Shown piece by piece: positions 56,588 through 64,000 of a DNA stretch of 64,000 nucleotides (position 1 is its first letter; each line of letters begins with the position of its first letter). The translations under genes were made by a program, and so were the position numbers. Origin of the DNA: Desemzia incerta (GTDB lineage Bacteria; Bacillota; Bacilli; Lactobacillales; Carnobacteriaceae); NCBI RefSeq assembly GCF_900115825.1, contig NZ_FOXW01000005.1, positions 62,001 through 126,000 of the forward strand, given 5' to 3'. Below the pieces are notes generated by a model that had not been told where the DNA came from, did not search any database, and was given only the letters and a program-made list of their open reading frames with translations.

Positions 56588-58315
56588 ATGAGCTGGAAAG
56601 AAACTTATAAAATATGGAATGATTTCTCAGATTTAGACCCAACGTTAAAAGAAGAATTAACGGCTTTAAAAGAAGATGAATCAACTTTAGAAGATGCATT
56701 TTATGCGCCTTTGGAATTTGGTACTGCAGGAATGCGCGGGGTTATCGGCGTAGGAATCAACCGAATGAATCAATATACCATTCGTCAAGCTACAAAAGGG
56801 TTAGCTTTATTTATGGAACAAAACGGTGAAGAAGCAATGAAACGTGGGGTAGCAATCGCATATGATTCTAGACACCAATCGCCCGAATTCGCTTTAGAAG
56901 CCGCTAAAACACTGGGTGTTCATGGTATCCCAAGTTATGTATTTGAAAGCTTGCGTCCAACACCGGAGTTGTCTTTTGCGGTCCGTCATCTGAACACTTT
57001 TACAGGTATTATGATCACAGCTAGCCACAATCCTCCAGAATACAATGGATACAAAGTTTATGGTGAAGATGGAGGTCAAATGCCGCCTAAAGATGCTGAT
57101 GCGTTGACTTCATTTGTGCGCAGTATTGAAAACAGCTTATCGATTGAAGTACTGTCTAAAGAAGAATTAGAAGAAAAAGGTCTATTGACGATTATTGGCG
57201 AAGATGTAGATAAAGTGTATTTAGACCACGTAAAAGAAGTAACGGTTGATTCAGAAATGATTGAAAGAATCGGAAGCGACATGAAACTGGTTTACACACC
57301 ACTACATGGTACTGGGAAAATGCTGGGAGAGCGTGCTTTAGCGAATGCCGGATTTACAGGCATCACTTTAGTTCCTGAACAAGCAATCGCTGATCCTGAA
57401 TTCCCAACTGTGAAATCTCCAAACCCAGAAGAACCAGGTGCCTTTGAATATGCAATCAAATTAGGGAAAGAAATTGATGCAGATGTACTAGTTGCGACAG
57501 ATCCTGACGCTGACCGATTGGGGATTGCTGTCAAAACAGCCGCTGGAGATTATGAAGTATTGACTGGGAACCAAATTGCCAGCTTGATGCTGCACTATTT
57601 ACTAACGGCTCAAAAAAATAACGGAACATTGCCTGAAAACGGAGCAGTCTTAAAATCTATTGTTTCAAGTGAGTTGCCAACCGTTATCGCAGAAAGTTTT
57701 GGCGTAAAAATGGTAGATGTCTTGACAGGATTCAAATTTATTGCAGAAAAAATCGAGCAGTATGAAACAGACAACAGCCAGACTTTCTTATTCGGTTTTG
57801 AAGAAAGCTACGGCTACTTGGTTAAATCATTTGTTAGAGATAAAGACGCGATTCAAGCCTTGGTATTGATCGCAGAAGTTGCAGCTTACTACAAAGAAAA
57901 AGAACTGACTCTATATGATGGTTTGCAAGAGTTGTATGCAACATACGGCTACTTCAATGAAAAAACAATTTCTGTGAAAATGGCCGGTATTGAAGGTTCT
58001 GAAAAGATTAAAGCGTTGATGAAACGTTTCAGAGATCAAGCACCAACTGAATTTAACGACATTAAAGTTACTGAAGTAGAAGACTTCAAAACAAGTACGA
58101 AAACTTTAGCAGATGGCACAATTGAAACTATTGAAATGCCTGCTGCAGATGTATTGAAATATACGATGGAAGACGGCAGCTGGATTGCTATCCGTCCATC
58201 AGGTACTGAACCAAAAATCAAATTCTACATTGGCGCTAAAGCTGAAACCAATGAAGAAGCAGCTGCAAAAGTAGCAGGTTTTGAAAAAGTGATCAATGCA
58301 TTGGTAGAAGGCTAA
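56588..58315 (+). CDS. pgcA: alpha-phosphoglucomutase/phosphomannomutase
   Basis: 575 aa, alpha-D-phosphohexomutase family. N-terminal FGTAGMRGVIG, catalytic phosphoserine S146 in TASHNPPEYNGYK, metal-binding DPDADRLG, sugar-binding GFEESYGYL and phosphate-binding RPSGTEPKIKFY. Interconverts glucose-6-P and glucose-1-P, supplying GalU. The length matches Bacillus PgcA. ATG 56588 has AGAAGG 8 nt upstream; ATG 56570 is within that leader. Confidence 0.96.
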   Translation: MSWKETYKIWNDFSDLDPTLKEELTALKEDESTLEDAFYAPLEFGTAGMRGVIGVGINRMNQYTIRQATKGLALFMEQNGEEAMKRGVAIAYDSRHQSPEFALEAAKTLGVHGIPSYVFESLRPTPELSFAVRHLNTFTGIMITASHNPPEYNGYKVYGEDGGQMPPKDADALTSFVRSIENSLSIEVLSKEELEEKGLLTIIGEDVDKVYLDHVKEVTVDSEMIERIGSDMKLVYTPLHGTGKMLGERALANAGFTGITLVPEQAIADPEFPTVKSPNPEEPGAFEYAIKLGKEIDADVLVATDPDADRLGIAVKTAAGDYEVLTGNQIASLMLHYLLTAQKNNGTLPENGAVLKSIVSSELPTVIAESFGVKMVDVLTGFKFIAEKIEQYETDNSQTFLFGFEESYGYLVKSFVRDKDAIQALVLIAEVAAYYKEKELTLYDGLQELYATYGYFNEKTISVKMAGIEGSEKIKALMKRFRDQAPTEFNDIKVTEVEDFKTSTKTLADGTIETIEMPAADVLKYTMEDGSWIAIRPSGTEPKIKFYIGAKAETNEEAAAKVAGFEKVINALVEG

Positions 58316-58323
58316 ATGATCTA

Positions 58324-58363
58324 TTCAAAAAGGAGTTAGGGTTTCCCCTAACTCCTTTTTGAA
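58324..58363. terminator. bidirectional hairpin terminator
   Basis: 18-bp perfect stem TTCAAAAAGGAGTTAGGG with its complement, loop TTTC, between the convergent pgcA and hxlR-type genes. Confidence 0.92.
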
Positions 58364-58372
58364 TGAAAATAA

Positions 58373-58708
58373 TTACAGTGATTGATTGTTTTGACGAGAA
58401 GTATGGTGCGTGCCCCATTCATGCATTGCATTCAAAATAGGAGATAAGCTTTCTCCATACTGAGTGATAGAATATTCTACTTTAGGAGGAACTACTGGAT
58501 AAACAGTTCTATGAACAATGTCTTCTTTTTCTAATTCGCGTAATTGCTTAGTCAACATCTTTTGAGTAATTCCAGGAATTTTCCTGGTTAATTCACTAAA
58601 CCGCAAAGGGCTTTCTTTTAACAAATGCAATAATATGATGGGTTTCCACTTTCCAACTAAAATGTCTAATGCCTCTTCGACATTACATAAATCTGGTTCT
58701 AATTCCAT
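58373..58708 (-). CDS. HxlR-family transcriptional regulator (YodB/CatR-like)
   Basis: 111 aa winged helix: [39 protein letters not shown] (recognition helix), then a wing rich in Val/Pro. It has the N-terminal Cys (C8) that in YodB and CatR senses quinones and other electrophiles. Divergent from the flavin-oxidoreductase pair, with palindromes in between, so it most likely represses that pair and perhaps itself. Confidence 0.9.
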   Translation of the reverse strand: MELEPDLCNVEEALDILVGKWKPIILLHLLKESPLRFSELTRKIPGITQKMLTKQLRELEKEDIVHRTVYPVVPPKVEYSITQYGESLSPILNAMHEWGTHHTSRQNNQSL

Positions 58709-58744
58709 ACGAAGATGTCTCCTTAGTATCTTTTTGTATACTAT

Positions 58745-58777
58745 GTTACTTTAAAGTACGTACTTACAAAAAGTAAC
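58745..58777. promoter_or_regulatory. HxlR-type operator between the divergent genes
   Basis: GTTACTTT (58745-58752) and AAAGTAAC (58770-58777) form an inverted repeat that encloses a second perfect palindrome, AAGTACGTACTT (58754-58765). It overlaps a possible -35 (TTACAA, 58764-58769) of the oxidoreductase promoter. Confidence 0.6.
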
Positions 58778-58843
58778 GATATCAGTAATAATAGTATTAT
58801 AAGCTTTAGTAGAAAGGCAGTCAAAGAAGAAAGGACGATATAA

Positions 58844-59902
58844 TTGAAAGAATACCGTATTGATCAAAGTAAAGGACTTGAGTTTGGGCTTTATACTCTA
58901 GGAGATCATCTACCAGATCCATTTACAAACAAACGAATTTCTGCTCAACAGAGAATTTCTGAAATCATAGAGTTGGCTAAACTAGCTGATCAGGCTGGGC
59001 TAGATTTTTTTAGTGTTGGAGAAAGTCATCAAGATTACTTTGCCACTCAAGCACATGCTGTAGTACTAGGGGCCATTGCTCAAGCTACAAAAAAAATAAA
59101 GATCGGAAGTTCGTCTACCATCCTAAGTACTTCAGACCCTGTTCGTGTATATGAAAACTTTTCCACTATAGATTTGATTTCAGATGGTAGAACAGAAATT
59201 ATTGCGGGTCGCGCTTCTAGAATTGGATTGTTTGATTTGCTTGGGTATGACGTTCAAGATTACGAAGCTCTATTTGAAGAAAAATTCGACTTATTACTGC
59301 AAATCAATAAAGAAGAAATTGTTAATTGGGAGGGGGAATTTAGAGCATCTTTAAAAAACGCTCGTATCTTGCCTCGTCCAAAAAATGGCTCCCTGCCTAT
59401 TTGGCGCGCAGTGGGAGGTACACCTGCTAGTGCAATAAAAGCTGGTTACGCGGGTGTACCAATGATGCTGGCCACTTTAGGAGGAGCGGTTACTCACTTT
59501 AAGTATACTATTGATGCGTACAGAGAAGCAGCTGTAAGAAGTCATTTCGATCCAGCCACTCTTCCAGTTGGAACGACAGGTTTTTTCCACGTGGCTGAAA
59601 CAACGCAACAGGCATTAAAAGAAGTATATCCATACATCAATGAAGGTATGAAGTTAACGAATGGACAAGGATTTCCAAAGCAAGCTTTTGCTCAAGCAGT
59701 AGATAAGCGTAGTATAATCAATGTTGGTTCCCCTCAAGAAGTGATTGAGAAAATTCTGTATCAACACGAAATATTTGGGCATCAACGTTATCTTGCTCAA
59801 ATGGATTTTGGTGGAATGCCATTTGATAAATTGGCTAAGAATATAGAATTTATTGGTAATGAAATTTTGCCGGCTATCAGGAAATATACTGCAGTGAAGT
59901 GA
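58844..59902 (+). CDS. LLM-class (luciferase-like) flavin-dependent oxidoreductase
   Basis: 352 aa TIM-barrel protein of the bacterial luciferase-like family: EFGLYTLGDH, IIELAKLADQAGLDFFSVGES, FSTIDLISDGRTEIIAGRAS and GTTGFFHVAETTQQA. Such enzymes use FMNH2 supplied by a reductase, and an FMN reductase gene follows 13 nt downstream. The substrate is unknown. TTG start at 58844 with AAGGA 9 nt upstream. The divergent HxlR gene suggests induction by an electrophile. Confidence 0.88.
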   Translation: MKEYRIDQSKGLEFGLYTLGDHLPDPFTNKRISAQQRISEIIELAKLADQAGLDFFSVGESHQDYFATQAHAVVLGAIAQATKKIKIGSSSTILSTSDPVRVYENFSTIDLISDGRTEIIAGRASRIGLFDLLGYDVQDYEALFEEKFDLLLQINKEEIVNWEGEFRASLKNARILPRPKNGSLPIWRAVGGTPASAIKAGYAGVPMMLATLGGAVTHFKYTIDAYREAAVRSHFDPATLPVGTTGFFHVAETTQQALKEVYPYINEGMKLTNGQGFPKQAFAQAVDKRSIINVGSPQEVIEKILYQHEIFGHQRYLAQMDFGGMPFDKLAKNIEFIGNEILPAIRKYTAVK

Positions 59903-59915
59903 AAGGAGGTAAAAA

Positions 59916-60482
59916 ATGAAAATAGTAGGTATTTCTGGTTCTAACGTGGGAACTAAGACTAGAACAGCTATGGATTATGTACAAAAAGAGCTAATAGAAA
60001 GTAGTCCAGAAGTCGACTTTAAACTTATTGATCTGGCAGATTATTCTCTTCAGTTCAGTGATGGACGAAATTATTTGGAATATGGTGGTGATACAGGTTA
60101 TGTAACCAAACAGTTGATGGAAGCTGATGCCATTATAATTGGTACACCCATTTTTCAAGCGTCTATACCAGCTACTTTAAAAAATATCTTTGATTTGTTG
60201 CCTCAAAATGCCTTTAGAGATAAAGTGGTGAGTATGATTGTAACTTCAGGTTCACCGAGACATTATTTGATCGCAGAACAACAATTAAAACCAATCTTGG
60301 CTTATATGAAAGCTCAAATTGTGCAAACGTATGTGTTTATTGAGGAAAAGGACTTTTACCGAAAAGAAATTGTGAATGAGGATATTATTTTTCGTATCCA
60401 ACGATTAGTAGAAGACACTGTTGTTTTAACAGATACCTATAAAAAATTGCGTGAAGCAAAAGAAGAAGAGTACGGGTTTTAA
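59916..60482 (+). CDS. NADPH-dependent FMN reductase
   Basis: 188 aa flavodoxin-like fold. Phosphate-binding GISGSNVGTKTRTAM, flavin-binding TPIFQASIPATLKN and VTSGSPRHYL. Expected to reduce FMN for the luciferase-like partner. Perfect AAGGAGGT ribosome binding site. Ends in a strong terminator. Confidence 0.9.
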   Translation: MKIVGISGSNVGTKTRTAMDYVQKELIESSPEVDFKLIDLADYSLQFSDGRNYLEYGGDTGYVTKQLMEADAIIIGTPIFQASIPATLKNIFDLLPQNAFRDKVVSMIVTSGSPRHYLIAEQQLKPILAYMKAQIVQTYVFIEEKDFYRKEIVNEDIIFRIQRLVEDTVVLTDTYKKLREAKEEEYGF

Positions 60483-60534
60483 AAAAGGTTCTCCAGTAAC
60501 GAGCAGTAGAGCTCATTACTGGAGAACCTTTTTG
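60482..60534 (+). terminator. hairpin terminator after the FMN reductase gene
   Basis: Long stem AAAAAGGTTCTCCAGTAA...GAGC with its complement and a T-run. Confidence 0.92.
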
Positions 60535-60829
60535 ATGCCAAAAAATAGTTAAATAAAAATACATTGTAAAAGGAATCTTGTTCAGAGTTTTACTTAGTTT
60601 AAATGCCGGCATAATGTATTTTATTCACTTTTTTTAATAAAAAACAGATATTTAAACAAGCGTGTCACTTCACGTGTGACAAAGATTGAACGGTTTGCTC
60701 CACGCTCTTTAGACGCGTTGCGCAAACCAGTCTTTCTATGATTTCATTTATCCTTTGTGTCGGGAAATGCACCCACCTCAAAGGATAAAGTGAACTCTAC
60801 GAAAGCCTAACCGGTTTGCTCCACGCTCT
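60535..60829. other. non-coding region downstream of lpd
   Basis: About 300 nt without a gene. Most of it (60661-60832) is the hairpin element and small stem TGTCAC/GTGACA (60663-60681) described separately; 60535-60655 shows nothing recognisable. Confidence 0.6.
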
Positions 60830-60832
60830 TTA
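60691..60832 (-). repeat. long-hairpin intergenic element B bordered by 21-nt direct repeats
   Basis: A 21-nt perfect direct repeat occurs at 60691-60711 and 60812-60832 (minus strand: TAAAGAGCGTGGAGC followed by AAACCG). The right copy begins with the lpd stop codon. Between them, read on the minus strand, are nested stems GCAAACC/GGTTTGC, CTTTC/GAAAG and TTTATCCTTTG/CAAAGGATAAA. The termini GTGGAGC and GCGCAAC are the same as in the element after pstA2. No protein is encoded. Confidence 0.75.
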
Positions 60833-62224
60833 CATGTGGATTGGCATGCCTAGGGCTAGTTCAGATGCGTCCATGATAGATTCTGCGACTGTTGGGTGAG
60901 CGTGAACGGTTAATGAAATGTCTTCTGCGTTCATACCGTTCTTGATTGCGAAGCCAACTTCACTGATGATATCTGGAGCACCGACACCAGCAATTTGTGC
61001 ACCTACAAGAGCGTTGTCATTATCTTGATCTGTAATCAAACGAACAAAACCTTCCGTTTGGTTCAACGATAATGCACGGCCATTTCCTGCAAGAGGGAAT
61101 TTGCTGATTTTTAAATTACGGTCAGATTTTTTCGCTGCTGCTGCAGATATACCTACAGTAGCTAATTCAGGTTCAGTATAGACAGCGATCGGAAGAATTT
61201 CTTCTTCTAATGCAGGATTTTGTCCAGCGATCACTTCGGCTACGATTTTGCCTTCATAGCTTGCTTTGTGAGCGAATGCAGGACCAGGAGCAACGTCTCC
61301 GATAGCGTATATTCCTTCAACAGATGTTTGCAGAGAGTCGCTGACTTTAATGCGGCCATTTTCAAGCATTTCTACGCCAATTTCTTCTAAGTTTAATCCT
61401 TTTGTGTAAGGTTTTCTTCCTGCAGAAACAAGAACAGCACTTGAAGTAATGGTTTCTTCTTTACCATCTTTTTCATAGGTAATCGCAACATCATCTGCAG
61501 TTTCTTTAGTACTCTTGATGTTTACGCTAGTGATCACTTCGATACCTTTTTTGGCATAATTTTTTTCTACCATTTTAGACATGTCTTCATCGAAGAAATG
61601 TAAAATGTGAGATTCTTTTTCTAAAATCGTTACTTTAACGCCTAAGTTGCTGAATGCACCAGCTAATTGAGAGCCAACATATCCTCCACCAACAATAACA
61701 AGTGATTCGGGAGCTTTTCTTAAGCCTAGACCTCCAGTAGTATCGATAACTTTTTCACCAAATGGAACTTCAGCTAATTCAATAGGAGCAGTTCCGGTTG
61801 AGATAACTGCTTGTTGGAATTCCAGTTCTTCTGTGCTTCCATCTTCTTTTGTAACCATCAAGTGTTTGTTGTCTTTGAAACTAGCTGTTCCGCGAATGAT
61901 TTCGACTTTATTTTTCTTTAATAAGCTTTCAACCCCGCCGGTTAAGCGTTTGACAACTTGGTTTTCTTTCCAATCTTGAGTTTTCTCAAGATCGATTTGA
62001 GCTGAGCCAGTTTGTACACCAAAAATTTCGGAATTTTTAGCATTGTGGAATGCGTGAGCAGCAGTAATAATAGCTTTAGAAGGGATACAACCAACATTCA
62101 AGCAAGTACCGCCGATGTATGTTTTTTCAATAATAGTAACCTTTTGTCCCAACTGAGCTGCACGTATTGCTGATACATAACCACCAGGACCTGATCCAAT
62201 AATGACTGTTTCTTTTTTGCTCAT
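60830..62224 (-). CDS. lpd: dihydrolipoamide dehydrogenase
   Basis: 464 aa. FAD motif IGSGPGGYVSAIRAAQLG, redox disulfide C41/C46 (GGTCLNVGCIPSK), NAD motif VIVGGGYVGSQLAGAF, and C-terminal catalytic HAHPTVAES. E3 component of 2-oxo acid dehydrogenase complexes. It carries no lipoyl domain. Genes for E1 or E2 are not next to it, so it is an isolated copy in this window. ATG 62224 with GGAAGAG upstream. Confidence 0.93.
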   Translation of the reverse strand: MSKKETVIIGSGPGGYVSAIRAAQLGQKVTIIEKTYIGGTCLNVGCIPSKAIITAAHAFHNAKNSEIFGVQTGSAQIDLEKTQDWKENQVVKRLTGGVESLLKKNKVEIIRGTASFKDNKHLMVTKEDGSTEELEFQQAVISTGTAPIELAEVPFGEKVIDTTGGLGLRKAPESLVIVGGGYVGSQLAGAFSNLGVKVTILEKESHILHFFDEDMSKMVEKNYAKKGIEVITSVNIKSTKETADDVAITYEKDGKEETITSSAVLVSAGRKPYTKGLNLEEIGVEMLENGRIKVSDSLQTSVEGIYAIGDVAPGPAFAHKASYEGKIVAEVIAGQNPALEEEILPIAVYTEPELATVGISAAAAKKSDRNLKISKFPLAGNGRALSLNQTEGFVRLITDQDNDNALVGAQIAGVGAPDIISEVGFAIKNGMNAEDISLTVHAHPTVAESIMDASELALGMPIHM

Positions 62225-62355
62225 AAAAAATCACTCTTCCCTTATTGTTTTATATTTCACACAACTATACTCCCAATAGTAATTTACTCTAAATATGAAC
62301 AAAAAACAAAGAAAACTTCTTGTTTCTTAAAATTATATGAGGGGAGCTATACATG

Positions 62356-62376
62356 ACACGCCCGGGGTGTTATACT
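62356..62376 (+). promoter_or_regulatory. GC-rich palindrome next to a -10 box upstream of rapZ
   Basis: ACACGCCCGGGGTGT (62356-62370) is an inverted repeat with one mismatch pair, directly before TATACT (62371-62376). In this AT-rich spacer it stands out as a possible operator. Confidence 0.45.
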
Positions 62377-62424
62377 TCTAGAGATAAGTGTGTGAAGGAT
62401 CGTATATAGAAAGAGGCGAAGAAT

Positions 62425-63312
62425 ATGGTTGAGAGTCTGAATATTGTCATTATTACTGGGATGAGCGGTGCGGGTAAGACAGTAGCCATGCAAAGTTTTG
62501 AAGATATGGGTTATTTTTGTGTAGACAATATGCCGCCAAGTTTATTACCAAAGTTTTTTGAACTAGTAAAAGAATCAGGGAAGTTGAACAAGATTGCACT
62601 TGTGATTGATTTACGTTCTAGTGCGTTTTTCGATGAACTTGTGCCTGCATTGGAAAGTTTAGATAATACCTCTCTTGTTACTACAAGAGTCTTATTCTTA
62701 GACGCTGATGATACGGAATTAGTCTCACGTTATAAAGAAACACGCAGAACTCATCCGCTGGCTCAAGGTGGACGAGTGATGGACGGAATCAAAAAAGAAA
62801 GAAAGCAGCTTGAAGCTATAAAAGGAAGAGCCCAGCTGATCATCAATACAGCTGATTTGACACCTCGTCAATTAAGAAAGAAAATAATCGATGAATTCCA
62901 CACAGAAGAAACCACTACCTTTAGAGTAGAATTAGTATCTTTTGGGTTTAAATACGGCGTACCAATTGATTCAGATGTAGTTATGGATGTCCGATTCTTG
63001 CCGAACCCTCATTACATTGATGAACTTCGACCATTAACAGGGCAAGATAAACCTGTATATGATTACGTGATGAAGCAACCTGAAACAGAAGTTTTTTACC
63101 GCAAATTTACAGATTTGCTTGAATATGTTTTACCAGGATATAAAAAAGAAGGAAAAACCTCTGTAACGATCGCTATTGGTTGTACAGGAGGGAAACACCG
63201 TTCTGTAGCATTAACAGAACGTATTGCTGCAAAAATACAATCCGATGGTTATCCAGTTCATATTACCCATCGCGATTACAGAAAGCTTAAGGAGTCAGTA
63301 AATCGCTCATGA
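62425..63312 (+). CDS. rapZ: RNase adapter/nucleotide-binding protein RapZ (YvcJ)
   Basis: 295 aa. P-loop GMSGAGKT at residues 12-19, [10 protein letters not shown], Walker-B-like segment LVIDLRSS, and a C-terminal domain with [17 protein letters not shown] that binds sugar phosphate in E. coli RapZ. In Firmicutes the gene heads the rapZ-glmR-whiA cluster. ATG 62425 with AGAGG upstream. Its stop overlaps the next start. Confidence 0.96.
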   Translation: MVESLNIVIITGMSGAGKTVAMQSFEDMGYFCVDNMPPSLLPKFFELVKESGKLNKIALVIDLRSSAFFDELVPALESLDNTSLVTTRVLFLDADDTELVSRYKETRRTHPLAQGGRVMDGIKKERKQLEAIKGRAQLIINTADLTPRQLRKKIIDEFHTEETTTFRVELVSFGFKYGVPIDSDVVMDVRFLPNPHYIDELRPLTGQDKPVYDYVMKQPETEVFYRKFTDLLEYVLPGYKKEGKTSVTIAIGCTGGKHRSVALTERIAAKIQSDGYPVHITHRDYRKLKESVNRS

Positions 63313-64000
63313 TGAATGAAAAATTAACGAGAAAGAAAAACAGAAAACCGAAAATCGTTGTTATCGGCGGCGGAACTGGGCTGCCGGTAATTTTGGCGGG
63401 ATTGAGAGCCAAAAATGCTGATGTGACAGCTATTGTAACAGTAGCAGATGATGGAGGAAGCAGCGGCGACTTGAGAAGACAAGTTAATGCTGTACCGCCT
63501 GGAGACATTCGTAATGTATTGGTCTCTTTATCAGACATTCCAGAAATGCAGAAAGAGATTTTTCAATATCGTTTTGCGGTCGAAGATCAATCTTTAGCAG
63601 GACATTCTATTGGGAATTTGATCATCTCAGCTATGGCAGAAATGAAAGGCAATATTTATGAAGCTATCCAAGTATTAGGGAAAATGATGATGATCGATGG
63701 TCATGTGTATCCAGCTGCTGAAGAACCATTGGAACTACATGCAGTGTTTAAAGATGGAACTCAAGTGAGCGGGGAATCCTCTATCGCAAAACATCGGAAA
63801 ATGATCGACCATGTATTCGTCACAAAACTTGACGGATCAAAAGATGTAAAAGCGGCTCGAAAAGTCGTATCTGCGATTTTGAATGCTGACATGGTGGTAC
63901 TAGGACCTGGAAGTTTATATACCAGTATTTTACCTAACCTGATGATTCCAGAAATTAGCGATGCGATTAAAAAAACACAAGCCAATGTGGTTTACATCTG
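63309..64000 (+). CDS. glmR: gluconeogenesis factor GlmR (YvcK), N-terminal part
   Basis: The first 230 codons are present and the gene runs off the window end. [19 protein letters not shown] (phosphate loop), [13 protein letters not shown] and [14 protein letters not shown] are YvcK/CofD-superfamily motifs, and [14 protein letters not shown] is near the end. GlmR binds UDP-GlcNAc and helps direct carbon to wall precursors. The ATG at 63309 overlaps the rapZ stop; ATG 63312 follows directly. Expected next gene: whiA. Confidence 0.95.
   Translation, partial: MMNEKLTRKKNRKPKIVVIGGGTGLPVILAGLRAKNADVTAIVTVADDGGSSGDLRRQVNAVPPGDIRNVLVSLSDIPEMQKEIFQYRFAVEDQSLAGHSIGNLIISAMAEMKGNIYEAIQVLGKMMMIDGHVYPAAEEPLELHAVFKDGTQVSGESSIAKHRKMIDHVFVTKLDGSKDVKAARKVVSAILNADMVVLGPGSLYTSILPNLMIPEISDAIKKTQANVVYI

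Overview
The window is a typical low-GC Firmicutes chromosome segment: AT-rich, with strong AGGAGG-type ribosome binding sites, GTG/TTG starts mixed with ATG, and hairpin-plus-T-run terminators between most transcription units. Gene content and order (comFA-comFC-hpf-secA-prfB-ftsE-ftsX, liaXYZ-hprK-lgt-ppaX-gpsA-galU, trxB-pgcA, rapZ-glmR) point to the Lactobacillales, most likely Carnobacteriaceae or a close relative of Enterococcaceae. The species cannot be fixed from the sequence alone. No tRNA, rRNA, CRISPR array, prophage or IS transposase was seen.

Layout. 1-4300: the end of an RsuA-type pseudouridine synthase, a DUF616 protein, an SDR, a methyltransferase, and a lipoprotein that fuses a ComEC-like metallo-beta-lactamase domain to a ComEA-like helix-hairpin-helix, followed by a DUF3006 partner. 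4400-9600: NAD salvage (pncB, nadE) and the GlcNAc catabolic operon nagA-nagB-nagR, with a NagR operator inside the promoter. 9600-16200: a coiled-coil protein, DegV, YigZ, two LytR-CpsA-Psr proteins and TagO (wall polymer synthesis). 16280-26500: competence genes comFA-comFC, hpf, secA, prfB with its programmed frameshift, ftsEX and a PcsB-like NlpC/P60 hydrolase (division and peptidoglycan hydrolysis). 26700-41100: a MinJ-like protein, PhoP-PhoR, and two complete phosphate-uptake (pst) operons, each with a PstS and a PhoU. The first PstS is circularly permuted and the second has the normal order. Candidate PhoP boxes lie upstream of both.

41200-46500: a SmtB/CzrA-type ArsR repressor and a cation diffusion facilitator with an N-terminal HMA domain, then an HD-domain phosphohydrolase and uvrA with a candidate LexA box. 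46700-53850: liaXYZ (cell-envelope/daptomycin response), hprK, lgt, ppaX, gpsA, galU. 53900-64000: a lipoprotein, a TPR protein, trxB, pgcA, an HxlR-regulated flavin oxidoreductase/FMN reductase pair, a lone dihydrolipoamide dehydrogenase, rapZ and the start of glmR (yvcK).

The least explained structures are two long-hairpin elements, one directly after the stop codon of pstA2 and one directly after the stop codon of lpd. They share terminal motifs (GTGGAGC at the left, GCGCAAC at the right), have compensated stem arms, and are each bordered by a locus-specific direct repeat. They look like members of one repeat or structured-RNA family. The element at pstA2 separates the permease genes of the second pst operon from its ATPase genes.
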